A stretch of 47,007 nucleotides of DNA from Flavobacteriaceae bacterium (GTDB lineage: Bacteria; Bacteroidota; Bacteroidia; Flavobacteriales; Flavobacteriaceae). Position numbers and translations under genes: made by a program. The notes under the pieces are model-generated. The model saw nothing but the letters and a program-made list of their open reading frames with translations, had not been told where the DNA came from and did no database searches. Below are positions 23,846 through 32,711 of the stretch, piece after piece. Numbering within the stretch: position 1 is the first letter of the stretch; each line of letters opens with the position of its first letter. The stretch spans positions 1 through 47,007 of the forward strand of contig JAQWGQ010000025.1 of the NCBI GenBank assembly GCA_029238125.1. Direction: 5' to 3'.

Positions 23846-25375
23846 ATGAAAAGAAGGTCTTTTTTGCACAAAATCAGCCACTTAACAGCAGCACCAATCG
23901 TGTTGTCAAGCATGCTGCAAAGTGCATTGGCGCAACATGCAGAATCTTTTCTTTCAAACACAAATGAACCTGGACGAATATTAGTGTTGATTAAACTCGA
24001 CGGAGGAAACGATGGACTCAATACCATCATCCCACTGAACCAACTCAGCGAACTCAACGCTGCAAGACCCCATGTGATACTCCCTGACGAGTCCATTATA
24101 GATCTGGGTACTTCTTCACTTGGACTTCATCCCGAACTTACAGGGTTTAAAAGTTTATTTGATGAGAAACGGTTAAAAATCATTCAAAACGTGGGCTATG
24201 AGCAACCTGACTTTTCCCATTTCCGGTCTATGGATATTTGGCAAAGTGCGTCGGATTATGATGAATTTTTAAACTCGGGCTGGATTGGTCGCTATATTGA
24301 AGGAGAACATCCCAACTGGCCGACGACTTACCCAAATGAAAATTATCCTGACCCCTTGTCAATCGAGCTAGGAGGTGGTGGTTCATCTATTTTGTTTACA
24401 GGAAATCAGTCTTTTACCAGCTACTTGACAACTAACCCCGATGGTTTTCATGAAGATATCCTGTTTAATCAAAATGCAAATTACCCCGATGATAATGTAG
24501 GCGTAAAGTTGCGGTATATCGATTTGGTCAAGCACCAATCCAACGAATATGCCAGCACCGTCAAATCCGCTTATGAGCAAGCGACTTCGACACATGAATA
24601 TGAGGAAAGTGATTTTGGGGAACAGTTTGACATTATGACGCGACTCATCCTTGGCGGTCTAAACACCCGAATCTACATGGTGACCCTAGGAGGATTTGAC
24701 ACCCATGACACCCAAGTCGATCCATCAGATCACACCAAAGGAGAGCACGCATACCTCATGAAAGAGCTCAATGATAAGGTGTTGACATTCTTTCAAAATC
24801 TTGATGAAGCTGGGCGAAGCGACGATGTACTCTGCATGACCTTTTCTGAATTTGGGCGTACTATCGTATCCAATGGGTCAAGAGGAACCGATCATGGAAC
24901 TGCTGCGCCTTTGATGATCTTTGGAAATCGAGTAAATCCCGAAATCCTGGGCGAAAATCCCGTGATTCCCAAAGGAGTTCGTTGGGAAGACAACCTCACT
25001 CCGGAGTTTGACTATCGGTCAGTTTATGCAACAGTGATCGACCAATGGCTAACACCAAATAAAAGCAAGTCTGAGAGCATACTCGGACGAACATTTGATC
25101 AATTCGAACTTCTTCGATCTGATAACGATGCAGATCGGTGGATACTATTTCCAAACCCAGTCAATGATGTCATCATGATTGGTGTACCTAAAAGTATTTC
25201 TTCATTTTACTATCAAATCTACGACCTCAACGGTAGACTCTATGACAAAGGAAATGCAACTGTAAATGCGTCAAAAGTTTTTCGTATTTCAGCAAATAAT
25301 TTGCACAGTGGTTACTATTTAGCAAGCATTCATCATCAAAACGGAAACGAAGTTTTGAAGTTTTTTAGACAGTAA
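23846..25375 (+). CDS. DUF1501 family protein with Tat-like signal and T9SS sorting domain
   Basis: The 509-residue product starts M-K-R-R-S-F-L-H-K, a twin-arginine-type motif, and continues to a hydrophobic stretch ending in A-L-A-Q. The DUF1501 core follows, a sulfatase/alkaline-phosphatase-like fold: L-I-K-L-D-G-G-N-D-G-L-N-T, then G-G-F-D-T-H-D-T-Q near 285, then F-S-E-F-G-R-T and G-T-D-H-G-T-A-A-P near 338-355. The last 80 residues (L-F-P-N-P-V-N-D, Y-D-L-N-G-R-L, S-G-Y-Y-L-A-S-I) form a type A T9SS sorting domain. A Tat signal combined with T9SS export would mean the protein folds before secretion. It is the operon partner of the DUF1800 gene. Confidence 0.9.
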   Translation: MKRRSFLHKISHLTAAPIVLSSMLQSALAQHAESFLSNTNEPGRILVLIKLDGGNDGLNTIIPLNQLSELNAARPHVILPDESIIDLGTSSLGLHPELTGFKSLFDEKRLKIIQNVGYEQPDFSHFRSMDIWQSASDYDEFLNSGWIGRYIEGEHPNWPTTYPNENYPDPLSIELGGGGSSILFTGNQSFTSYLTTNPDGFHEDILFNQNANYPDDNVGVKLRYIDLVKHQSNEYASTVKSAYEQATSTHEYEESDFGEQFDIMTRLILGGLNTRIYMVTLGGFDTHDTQVDPSDHTKGEHAYLMKELNDKVLTFFQNLDEAGRSDDVLCMTFSEFGRTIVSNGSRGTDHGTAAPLMIFGNRVNPEILGENPVIPKGVRWEDNLTPEFDYRSVYATVIDQWLTPNKSKSESILGRTFDQFELLRSDNDADRWILFPNPVNDVIMIGVPKSISSFYYQIYDLNGRLYDKGNATVNASKVFRISANNLHSGYYLASIHHQNGNEVLKFFRQ

Positions 25376-25384
25376 TAACAAATC

Positions 25385-25408
25385 ATAAAGTTTTTTTTAT
25401 AACTTTAT
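25385..25408. repeat. A+T-rich inverted repeat between the DUF1501 and saccharopine genes
   Basis: ATAAAGTT (25385-25392) pairs with AACTTTAT (25401-25408), with a T-run in the loop. It is a weak hairpin in the 52-base gap and may be a poor terminator. Confidence 0.35.
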
Positions 25409-25427
25409 TGCGTAAAAATGTTATAAA

Positions 25428-26492
25428 ATGAACAATATTGCTGTTCTCGGACTCGGAAAAGTTGGAACTTTAGTTGGCGTACTTCTGAGTGAAAAATTTA
25501 AAGTGACTGGATTTGACATGCATGCTCCCCACTACGAAATGAAATTGCCCTTTGCTGTTAAACAGTTAGATATTGGAAAGGTGGATAACATCAAAATTGC
25601 ATTGGAAGGCATGGACGCTGTAATCTCTGCACTGCCCTATTATTTGAACACACATATTGCTGAAATCGCTCATCGGAATGGAGTTCATTACTTCGATCTA
25701 ACTGAAGATGTGAACACCATGCGTCATATCGAGACACTTTCAGAAGATTCTGTTTCAGTTCTTGCGCCACAATGTGGCTTGGCTCCGGGTTTTATTGGAA
25801 TTCTCGGTGGAGACTTGGCAGGTCAATTTGATCAACTTCGGGATATCGAACTGCGAGTGGGAGCATTACCAAGATACCCAAACGGTCAGCTTGCCTACTC
25901 CTTTACTTGGTCGCCAACAGGCGTAATCAACGAGTATCTCAATGATGCGGAAGCGATTCATAATGGTGTACGGAAAAATGTGCCATCTCTTGAGGGGTTT
26001 GAATACATGAACATCGAAGGACAGGAATATGAAGCATTTACAACTTCTGGTGGGCTAGGCACCATGTGCTCAACATTTGAAGGAAAAGTGGACACGCTCA
26101 ATTACAAGACGATTCGATACCCTGGGCATGGAAAGCTTATGCGGTTTTTGATGTATGAGTTGGTAATGAAAAAAGATTTAAAACAGCTAGAAAAAATCTT
26201 GACTACTGCAAAACCACCAGTAGAAGAAGATCTCGTTCACGTGTATGCAGTTGTAGAAGGAGAAATAAACGGAGAAATACAACGAAAAGAGTTTTTCCAA
26301 ACCTATCTCCCCATCGAAATTCATGGAAAAGTTTGGCGAGCCATATCTTGGACAACTGCCGCATCACTGGCGGCAGTGGTTGAAATGGTTGCTTCACAAA
26401 GCCTCCCGCAAAAGGGATTTATCAAACAAGAAATGATTTCATTATCTGATTTTTATGCAACCACAAATGGGTCTTTATTGAAACCAAAATAA
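25428..26492 (+). CDS. Saccharopine dehydrogenase family protein
   Basis: The 354-residue protein opens with the nucleotide-binding fold N-I-A-V-L-G-L-G-K-V-G (GxGxxG-type), then A-V-I-S-A-L-P-Y-Y-L-N, Y-F-D-L-T-E-D and the loop A-P-Q-C-G-L-A-P-G-F, as in the saccharopine dehydrogenase (L-glutamate-forming, Lys9-type) family. The C-terminal half holds T-S-G-G-L-G-T-M and Y-K-T-I-R-Y-P-G-H. It would oxidise saccharopine to glutamate and 2-aminoadipate semialdehyde in lysine breakdown. The DUF1338 gene starts six bases after its stop, which supports a lysine or 2-aminoadipate route. A carboxynorspermidine dehydrogenase-like role is a less likely alternative. Confidence 0.85.
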   Translation: MNNIAVLGLGKVGTLVGVLLSEKFKVTGFDMHAPHYEMKLPFAVKQLDIGKVDNIKIALEGMDAVISALPYYLNTHIAEIAHRNGVHYFDLTEDVNTMRHIETLSEDSVSVLAPQCGLAPGFIGILGGDLAGQFDQLRDIELRVGALPRYPNGQLAYSFTWSPTGVINEYLNDAEAIHNGVRKNVPSLEGFEYMNIEGQEYEAFTTSGGLGTMCSTFEGKVDTLNYKTIRYPGHGKLMRFLMYELVMKKDLKQLEKILTTAKPPVEEDLVHVYAVVEGEINGEIQRKEFFQTYLPIEIHGKVWRAISWTTAASLAAVVEMVASQSLPQKGFIKQEMISLSDFYATTNGSLLKPK

Positions 26493-26498
26493 TTAACC

Positions 26499-27410
26499 AT
26501 GAATTTTTCAGACAACAAGCCGCTCAATCGAATTTTAAATGGATTGTTTCTGCCTTATGCAAAACGTGTCCCCGATGTAAACACTGTTACCTTGGAAATG
26601 AAAAAACTAGGGTTGATATCAAGGCAGGAAGATATTGTCAATGACCACATTGCCTTTCGGACCTTGGGAATTTCCAATCTTGGCATTTCTTCATTTGAAC
26701 GAATCTTCCTTCATTATGGATACACCAAGCAAGATCATTATTTTTTTCCAAAAAAGAAATTGGATGCCTATTGGTACAAACCGCCCCATGACAATTATCC
26801 GCGAGTTTTTATTAGTGAATTAAAAGTGGGATCCCTATCAAAACAAGCGCAGCAAATCGTTCAGCATTACACAAAAAATATTCAAGAAGATCCTCTCAAT
26901 CAAGTTGACCTTGACAATGTTGATGATGTGGTTTCTTTTCTTCACAAAGCACTTTGGGAGCTACCAGATATAAATGATTACAATGCCCTCTTAACAGAGT
27001 CTGAATACGGAGCATGGGTGTTGTATAATCGCTATTATTTAAATCACTATACAATTAGTGTTCACAAACTGCCTGCTCCATATAATGAGCTAGTGATTTT
27101 TAACGAATTTCTAAAGTCAATTGGCATAAAGCTCAATGATGCTGGAGGCGAAATCAAAATTAGTCGCGACCAATTACTTCGTCAAAGCAGCACCGTGGCA
27201 CAAACCATACTTGCAAAATTTGCAAATGGAAAAACTGCTGAAATCGCAGGAAGTTATGTTGAATTTGCCGAGCGTCTACCTCTTCCTGAATATGCTAAAC
27301 TTCCTAAAGAAAAACTGACAAATTCCCATCGAAGAGAAGGTTTTGAAACAGGGAATGCTGACAAAATCTTCGAAAGTACATTTAGCGACCAAATCAATAA
27401 AAAATCGTAG
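26499..27410 (+). CDS. DUF1338 protein, 2-oxoadipate dioxygenase/decarboxylase (HglS)-like
   Basis: The 303-residue product belongs to the DUF1338 family, whose studied member HglS converts 2-oxoadipate to 2-hydroxyglutarate with Fe(II) and O2. Visible landmarks are V-N-D-H50-I-A-F-R-T-L-G (a first metal-type His with the substrate Arg), N-H-Y-T-I-S-V-H-K-L in the middle, and G-S-Y-V-E-F-A-E-R-L (a late acidic ligand). It is shorter than the Pseudomonas protein (about 460 residues), as is usual for the Bacteroidota form. With the upstream saccharopine dehydrogenase gene it fits lysine to 2-oxoadipate to 2-hydroxyglutarate degradation. Its stop is two bases from the convergent bshA stop. Confidence 0.82.
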   Translation: MNFSDNKPLNRILNGLFLPYAKRVPDVNTVTLEMKKLGLISRQEDIVNDHIAFRTLGISNLGISSFERIFLHYGYTKQDHYFFPKKKLDAYWYKPPHDNYPRVFISELKVGSLSKQAQQIVQHYTKNIQEDPLNQVDLDNVDDVVSFLHKALWELPDINDYNALLTESEYGAWVLYNRYYLNHYTISVHKLPAPYNELVIFNEFLKSIGIKLNDAGGEIKISRDQLLRQSSTVAQTILAKFANGKTAEIAGSYVEFAERLPLPEYAKLPKEKLTNSHRREGFETGNADKIFESTFSDQINKKS

Positions 27411-27412
27411 TA

Positions 27413-28534
27413 TTATTGGAGTGCTTTTTTGTAAATGTCGATATACAAAGGAATAACCTTTTGGATATCAAACATCTTGGCTCTAGCAAAAGCATCCTCC
27501 TTGAATTGTTGAAGTTGTGTCTCATTGGTCAGTAGCTCTATCGCATGTGCTGCCATTGTGTCCACATCTCCGATGGCAGATAAATATCCAGATTTTTGAT
27601 GCTCCACAACTTCAGGGATACCTCCCCCATTGGTTGCAATAACTGGAGTTCGGGCTGCCATAGCTTCCAAAGCGGCAAGCCCAAAACTCTCCTTTTGAGA
27701 AGGTAAAAGAAATAAATCAGAAGAGCATAAAATTCGATACACATTATTGGATTTTCCAACAAAATCGACAATATCAGTTAATCCGAGTTCTTTGGTGTAT
27801 TCCTCAGCCGATGACCGTTCGGGTCCGTCACCTACCATAATCAAGCGAGATTGGACCTCATTATTGAGTTTTGCAAAGACAGAAAGCACGTCTTGAACAC
27901 GTTTGACAGGTCGAAAATTACTAACATGTGTGACCAAACGCTCATTTGGTTTTGCCAGTTGATCTCTTGAACAAATCGTACGTAAGGTTTCATACTTGTC
28001 AATATCAATAAAATTGGAAACAACCTGAATGTCCTTTTTAATGTTAAAAATATCTAAAGTATCGGAACGCAAACTACTAGATACGCTGGTCACAACATCG
28101 GAATGATTGATACTGAATGTCACAGCGGGCTTATAAAATGGATGACTGCCTACAAGTGTGATATCAGATCCGTGAAGTGTCGTTACAATTGGAATTTCAA
28201 TCTGATACTCAGCCAACATCTGTTTTGCCATATAGGCAGCATAGGCATGCGGGATGGCATAATGGACATGTAAAAGATCTATTTTATGAAGTCTAACCAT
28301 ATCAACCAAAGCACTCGACAAAGCCAACTCGTAGGGCTGGTAGTGAAATAATGGATAATCAGGTACGTGAACTTGATGAAAATGAATGTTTTCCAAGCTC
28401 GTGTCCAAGCGAACTGGTTTTTTGTATGTTAAAAAATGAACGTGATGCCCCCTTTTGGAGAGCTCAATGCCAAGTTCAGTAGCGACCACCCCACTTCCAC
28501 CAAAGGTTGGGTAACATACAATTCCTATTCGCAT
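27413..28534 (-). CDS. bshA: N-acetyl-alpha-D-glucosaminyl L-malate synthase BshA
   Basis: BshA makes the GlcNAc-malate precursor of bacillithiol, the low-molecular-weight thiol of many Bacteroidota and Firmicutes. The 373-residue GT4-family protein starts M-R-I-G-I-V-C-Y-P-T-F-G-G-S-G-V-V-A-T-E, the BshA signature loop, and has T-T-L-H-G-S-D-I-T and the E-x7-E donor motif K-E-S-F-G-L-A-A-L-E-A-M near 285. Length is typical. It lies two bases downstream of the GH3-beta-lactamase gene, so it is co-transcribed, although the two functions differ. bshB and bshC are not in the window. Confidence 0.95.
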   Translation of the reverse strand: MRIGIVCYPTFGGSGVVATELGIELSKRGHHVHFLTYKKPVRLDTSLENIHFHQVHVPDYPLFHYQPYELALSSALVDMVRLHKIDLLHVHYAIPHAYAAYMAKQMLAEYQIEIPIVTTLHGSDITLVGSHPFYKPAVTFSINHSDVVTSVSSSLRSDTLDIFNIKKDIQVVSNFIDIDKYETLRTICSRDQLAKPNERLVTHVSNFRPVKRVQDVLSVFAKLNNEVQSRLIMVGDGPERSSAEEYTKELGLTDIVDFVGKSNNVYRILCSSDLFLLPSQKESFGLAALEAMAARTPVIATNGGGIPEVVEHQKSGYLSAIGDVDTMAAHAIELLTNETQLQQFKEDAFARAKMFDIQKVIPLYIDIYKKALQ

Positions 28535-28536
28535 AG

Positions 28537-31404
28537 CTAGTGAATGATTGCTTTGTAAATGACACGCTGAATTTCGGAACGTAGGTTGATATCAACCATT
28601 TTTGTGTTTTCCATTGTGGGATAAGTACGGTTCGATAAAAATACATAAACCAAGTCAGACGCTGGGTCTGCCCAAGCAAAAGTTCCTGTAAAGCCCGAAT
28701 GACCAAAACTTTGCTCGGATGCACACAAGCAAGTTGGTCCTGGATCTTCAAACTGCTGTTTGTCAAAGCCAATGCCGCGACGATTATTTTCGCTTTCGTA
28801 TTGTCGGGTGTTAAAGTGGCTAAAGGTAGAAGAGGAGAAAAAGTTACGTCCCCCATATGAACCGCCCTGCATAAACATTTGCATCATTTTAGCAACATCA
28901 TTGGCGTTGCTAAACAAGCCTGCATGACCACCAACGCCGTTTTGCATAGCTGCACCCATATCATGAACGAAACCTTGGACTTCCGTATAACGATAATAAT
29001 CATCAATTTCAGAAGGAACTACTTGATTGACATCAACGTCTTGCAAAGGCAAATAGCCCAAATGAGAAGCACCGAGAGGCGCATAAAATTTTTCTTCGAC
29101 GAGCTGGTCCATTCTCTGCTTATAACGACCTTCAATGTATTCTTTAAACATATAGAAGGGTAGGTCGCTATACTTATAATACAAAGAGTCCAGCAACGGA
29201 CTATCCAGAATCTCATCCTTAATTTCATCGAGATATTTTGTGCGAAGAAATAAATCTTCAGATACTTGAACTGTATGTTTGCGCTTTTGCTTGGTGCGAT
29301 AAAGTTTTTTTTGTGGTCTATTTGTTTTTTCGCTCAAGGTGTTTTTATAAAAAGGCAGCCATGGCTGGATCCCGGCATGATGAGAGAACAAAGCTTGAAA
29401 ATTCATATCTGCTTTATTCGATTTATTATAGCCCGCAAGCAAATCGGAAATTGGGGTGAGCAGAAAAAGAGAATCTCGTTCGTACTCCTGCATCGCTAAA
29501 GGAACAGAAGCCAGAATTTTTGTCAATGAAGCCAAATCATAGCGGTGAAACCATTGGATAGGCGTTTTTTCTGAATAACGCATATGACCAAACGACTTAT
29601 GATAAATAATCTTACCCGACTTGGCGACAAGAATTTGCATTCCTGGCGCAATTGAATCAGAAATGGCTTGTGTTGCCATTAAATCAACTGTCTCCAAAGT
29701 CTTATTATCCATACCAACTTGATTGGGGTGACCATAAGACAACCTGCCTAGGGGTGCAATGTCAATTCCACTCCCTTGTGGGTAGTGCCCGACAGGTACA
29801 GGAAGCTTACCATTTGCCCCTAGTCCTCCAAAAACCAATTGGGCGGCTTTCGATTGAAAAATTGGATTATTTTGGTAAGCAAGCACAACAGATTTACATT
29901 TCTCAAGAGGAAGTTTTGAAACACTATATGGGTTCGCAAAAGTCACTAAAACCACATTGAATTTCTGACACAGCAAATCGAGTTTTGCGATTACATCTGT
30001 GCTCAACTTATGCTTGACAAATGGGGAATGGTCAGGTTGATGTAACCCGACAATTACATGGGAATAATCATTTTTCGTTGATAAGATTTCTGTAAGAGTT
30101 TGTCGATCAACAGAAGTGTAATGCTGAAGACGATCAAAGAAAAACTCGCCTGTATCCTCCCCGATCGTTACATAAGCAATTTGGGAATCCGCAAACTTCT
30201 GGATCGGCAGCACCTTGTCTTCATTGCGAATCACGGTCAGCGACGCTTCTGCCAACTGGTGACGCAGTGCATTGAAGTCAGAGGTCTGCAGATCAACTCG
30301 CAAAGCGTCTGGATTTACCATTTTTACTTCATGGAGTTTCACTTCATATTTTGTAGAAAGAATTTTTTTGACAGAGTAGGCCAATCTCTCCTCAGAAATG
30401 ATTCCTGAGAGTAATGCATTTCGAATGTCCGCAAAAGCCAATGGCAAATCATCTGGAATTAACAACAAATCCGCTCCAGCTAAAAAAGATCCGAGCGAAG
30501 CCGATTTGTTTCCGCTGTAGTCCGAAACACCTTTCATATTCAGGGCATCGGTAACAACTAAGCCCGTGAATCCAAATTCCTTTTTAAGAAGGTCTGTTAC
30601 AATAGAAGACGAAAGAGACGATGGTCTGCCCTTCGCTTTTTCAAGTGCAGGTACTTCTAGATGACCCACCATAACTGAAAAAACTCCTTCTTTGATAAGG
30701 GTCTTAAATGGATAAAGCTCAACTTGATTTAAACGATTCAGACTATGAGGAACTACGGGCAGTGTATGATGAGAATCTGTTGAGGTATCACCATGCCCGG
30801 GAAAATGTTTGATGCTTGTCATCAATCCCCCTTCTTGCATACCACGCAAAAGCATTCCTGCCTTCTGGGTGACCAGTAAAGGATCAGAGCCCAAAGAACG
30901 CAAGCCAATCACAGGGTTTTTTGCATTGGTATTGATGTCCACAGTAGGAGCAAAGTTGAGGTGTATGCCAAGTCGCCGTTGACGATTCGCCATGGCGTAC
31001 CCCATCTTATAAAGCAGACTATCGTTTTGTATGGCTCCCAATGTCATTTGATACGGGAAGGGTTTTGCATCATGGAGTCTCATCGCCATCCCCCATTCTG
31101 CATCCATGGCAATGAGTAAAGGCACTTTACTTTGGCTTTGAAACAAATTGGTTAGTCGTGCTTGTTCTGCGATTGTTCCCTTTGAAAAAATAATCCCGCC
31201 AAGATGATACTTTTTGAGGTCCTCAGAAATTTGTTGATAATGGCTTTGGTCCCCTTGTGAGAAAACCATAGGCATAAACAATTGTCCGATCTTTTGGTCT
31301 AGGGTAAGTGATTGATAAGTGCTATCTACCCAAACCTGCTTTGACTGAGCAAATAGTAGGTTTGTCGCTAAGATCAAGAGCAGTATTTGCTTGCTACAAA
31401 TCAT
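28537..31404 (-). CDS. Glycoside hydrolase family 3 / beta-lactamase-family fusion
   Basis: The 955-residue protein has a signal peptide ending near F-A-Q and then two enzymes. The N-terminal part (about 30-360) is a NagZ-like GH3 beta-N-acetylhexosaminidase with K-H-F-P-G-H-G-D-T-S-T-D-S-H-H near 198 (acid/base Asp-His loop) and the nucleophile Asp in V-V-T-D-A-L-N-M-K-G near 282. A C-terminal-type GH3 domain follows to about 560. From about 580 a class C beta-lactamase/serine hydrolase fold shows S-L-T-K near 626, Y-S-D near 742 and G-H-S-G-F-T-G near 898. It probably trims peptidoglycan fragments in the periplasm, the second domain acting as an esterase or peptidase. It is the gene just before bshA. 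Confidence 0.93.
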   Translation of the reverse strand: MICSKQILLLILATNLLFAQSKQVWVDSTYQSLTLDQKIGQLFMPMVFSQGDQSHYQQISEDLKKYHLGGIIFSKGTIAEQARLTNLFQSQSKVPLLIAMDAEWGMAMRLHDAKPFPYQMTLGAIQNDSLLYKMGYAMANRQRRLGIHLNFAPTVDINTNAKNPVIGLRSLGSDPLLVTQKAGMLLRGMQEGGLMTSIKHFPGHGDTSTDSHHTLPVVPHSLNRLNQVELYPFKTLIKEGVFSVMVGHLEVPALEKAKGRPSSLSSSIVTDLLKKEFGFTGLVVTDALNMKGVSDYSGNKSASLGSFLAGADLLLIPDDLPLAFADIRNALLSGIISEERLAYSVKKILSTKYEVKLHEVKMVNPDALRVDLQTSDFNALRHQLAEASLTVIRNEDKVLPIQKFADSQIAYVTIGEDTGEFFFDRLQHYTSVDRQTLTEILSTKNDYSHVIVGLHQPDHSPFVKHKLSTDVIAKLDLLCQKFNVVLVTFANPYSVSKLPLEKCKSVVLAYQNNPIFQSKAAQLVFGGLGANGKLPVPVGHYPQGSGIDIAPLGRLSYGHPNQVGMDNKTLETVDLMATQAISDSIAPGMQILVAKSGKIIYHKSFGHMRYSEKTPIQWFHRYDLASLTKILASVPLAMQEYERDSLFLLTPISDLLAGYNKSNKADMNFQALFSHHAGIQPWLPFYKNTLSEKTNRPQKKLYRTKQKRKHTVQVSEDLFLRTKYLDEIKDEILDSPLLDSLYYKYSDLPFYMFKEYIEGRYKQRMDQLVEEKFYAPLGASHLGYLPLQDVDVNQVVPSEIDDYYRYTEVQGFVHDMGAAMQNGVGGHAGLFSNANDVAKMMQMFMQGGSYGGRNFFSSSTFSHFNTRQYESENNRRGIGFDKQQFEDPGPTCLCASEQSFGHSGFTGTFAWADPASDLVYVFLSNRTYPTMENTKMVDINLRSEIQRVIYKAIIH

Positions 31405-31422
31405 AAGATAAAGGTACTAAAC

Positions 31423-31905
31423 CTAGAAGAAACGAGAATGCCAACTTTGGTCAGCAGTAGTTTCCCAGTGATTTACAAAATCTAATTTGGTTGTGACCAA
31501 ATGGTTAAAAACTGTTGAACTGGGAAGAATTTGCTTTGACTTGACCATTTTTTTAAATGACTTCAGATCGATAACCTCAATTACATCCTCCTTGACATAA
31601 TGCACATTCATTTTGTCAAGCAAACTCACTGAAAAGGATTGCTCAAGTGCTTGAATAAAATAAACCGACTTGTCAATTGAACACCCAGTTGCCTGTTGAT
31701 CTGATTCGTTTAGAGCAAGAACAATAAACTGCTGATGAGGAATACAATAACCAGCAGATAAGGATGCGCCATGTGCAGTCCAATCCGATAAAAATTGCTC
31801 GATATCCGATTGAAGTTGTTTGATTTCTGTGATAGAGAATTTACGATTAGAAGGATATATCCAAATCCGAGAATGATCAGGAAGTTGAGAAAAGGGAACG
31901 ACCAT
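31423..31905 (-). CDS. Conserved ~160-residue Bacteroidota protein
   Basis: An extended frame to 32010 overlaps the Fe-S gene; the ATG at 31905-31903 gives 160 residues starting M-V-V-P-F-S-Q-L-P-D-H-S-R-I-W-I-Y-P-S-N-R, two bases after the Fe-S gene's stop. Relatives in Flavobacteriia are, to my recollection, often labelled ABC transporter ATPase, but no Walker A or B or ABC signature is present, so that name is not supported. The W-T-A-H-G segment near residue 47 is followed by a C-I-P-H-Q-Q-F-I-V-L-A-L strand. It is probably a small cytoplasmic alpha/beta protein tied to the Fe-S oxidoreductase operon. Function unknown. Confidence 0.75.
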   Translation of the reverse strand: MVVPFSQLPDHSRIWIYPSNRKFSITEIKQLQSDIEQFLSDWTAHGASLSAGYCIPHQQFIVLALNESDQQATGCSIDKSVYFIQALEQSFSVSLLDKMNVHYVKEDVIEVIDLKSFKKMVKSKQILPSSTVFNHLVTTKLDFVNHWETTADQSWHSRFF

Positions 31906-31907
31906 AG

Positions 31908-32711
31908 TTAAAGAGATTCTGTTTGAGCAAGCAGCTGTGCGATGTCTAAAACCGCAACCTTTGACTCTTTTCCTTTGTTCGTAACGCCATCGTGAAGCAT
32001 GGTGTTGCAAAACGGACAGCCCGCAGCGATAATTTCCGGATTGGTATCAAGAGCTTGTTCGGTGCGTTCGATATTGATTTCTTTATCTCCTTTTTCGGCA
32101 TCTTTAAACATTTGAGCGCCCCCAGCACCACAACACAATCCTTTTTCCTTACAACTTTTCATTTCGACTAACTCTGCGCTGAGTTTTTTGATTAGCGCGC
32201 GAGGTGCTTCATACTCCTTATTGGCTCGACCAAGATAACACGGATCATGAAAGGTGATTTTTTTACCCTTATATTCAGTCTTCGATTCGATGTTCAATCG
32301 ACCTTCCTCTATCAACTGATGCAAAAACTGGGTGTGATGAAGAACCTCATATTGTCCACCCAATTGCGGATATTCATTTTTCAGTGTATTAAAACAGTGT
32401 GGGCAAGCAGTAACAATTTTTTTTACTTGATACCCATTGAGCACTTCGATGTTTGTGGACGCTTGCATTTGAAATAAAAACTCGTTTCCTGCGCGCTTTG
32501 CCGGGTCACCGGTACAGCTCTCCTCAGGACCCAGAACCGCAAAGGAAACATTGGCCCTTTGCAACAACTCAACAAAAGCTTTAGTGATCTTTTTGGATCG
32601 ATCATCAAAGCTCCCTGCACAACCAACCCAAAAAAGAACCTCAGGCGATACGCCATTTTGGGTCATTTCGGCCATGGTTTGTACAGGATTAGTCGTGTTG
32701 TCCATCATCAA
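31908..32711 (-). CDS. (Fe-S)-binding protein, heterodisulfide reductase B-like (CCG domains)
   Basis: The 267-residue product carries the duplicated cysteine-rich CCG domains of HdrB/GlcF-type proteins: T-A-C-P-H-C-F-N-T-L-K-N-E-Y-P near 100, H-D-P-C-Y-L-G-R near 153, G-L-C-C-G-A-G-G near 190 and G-C-P-F-C-N-T-M-L near 233. It would accept electrons from the membrane Fe-S partner encoded at 33145-34461 and pass them to an unknown acceptor. Three tandem ATGs (32711, 32708, 32705) all give a start overlapping the HAD gene's end by about 20 bases, suggesting coupled translation. Its exact redox partner is unknown. Confidence 0.9.
   Translation of the reverse strand: MMMDNTTNPVQTMAEMTQNGVSPEVLFWVGCAGSFDDRSKKITKAFVELLQRANVSFAVLGPEESCTGDPAKRAGNEFLFQMQASTNIEVLNGYQVKKIVTACPHCFNTLKNEYPQLGGQYEVLHHTQFLHQLIEEGRLNIESKTEYKGKKITFHDPCYLGRANKEYEAPRALIKKLSAELVEMKSCKEKGLCCGAGGAQMFKDAEKGDKEINIERTEQALDTNPEIIAAGCPFCNTMLHDGVTNKGKESKVAVLDIAQLLAQTESL

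Noticed and set aside
31906-32010. N-terminal extension of the ~160-residue protein
   Set aside because: It overlaps the Fe-S gene in another frame; the Arg- and His-rich residues are a frame shadow, and the internal ATG sits two bases after the stop of the upstream gene.
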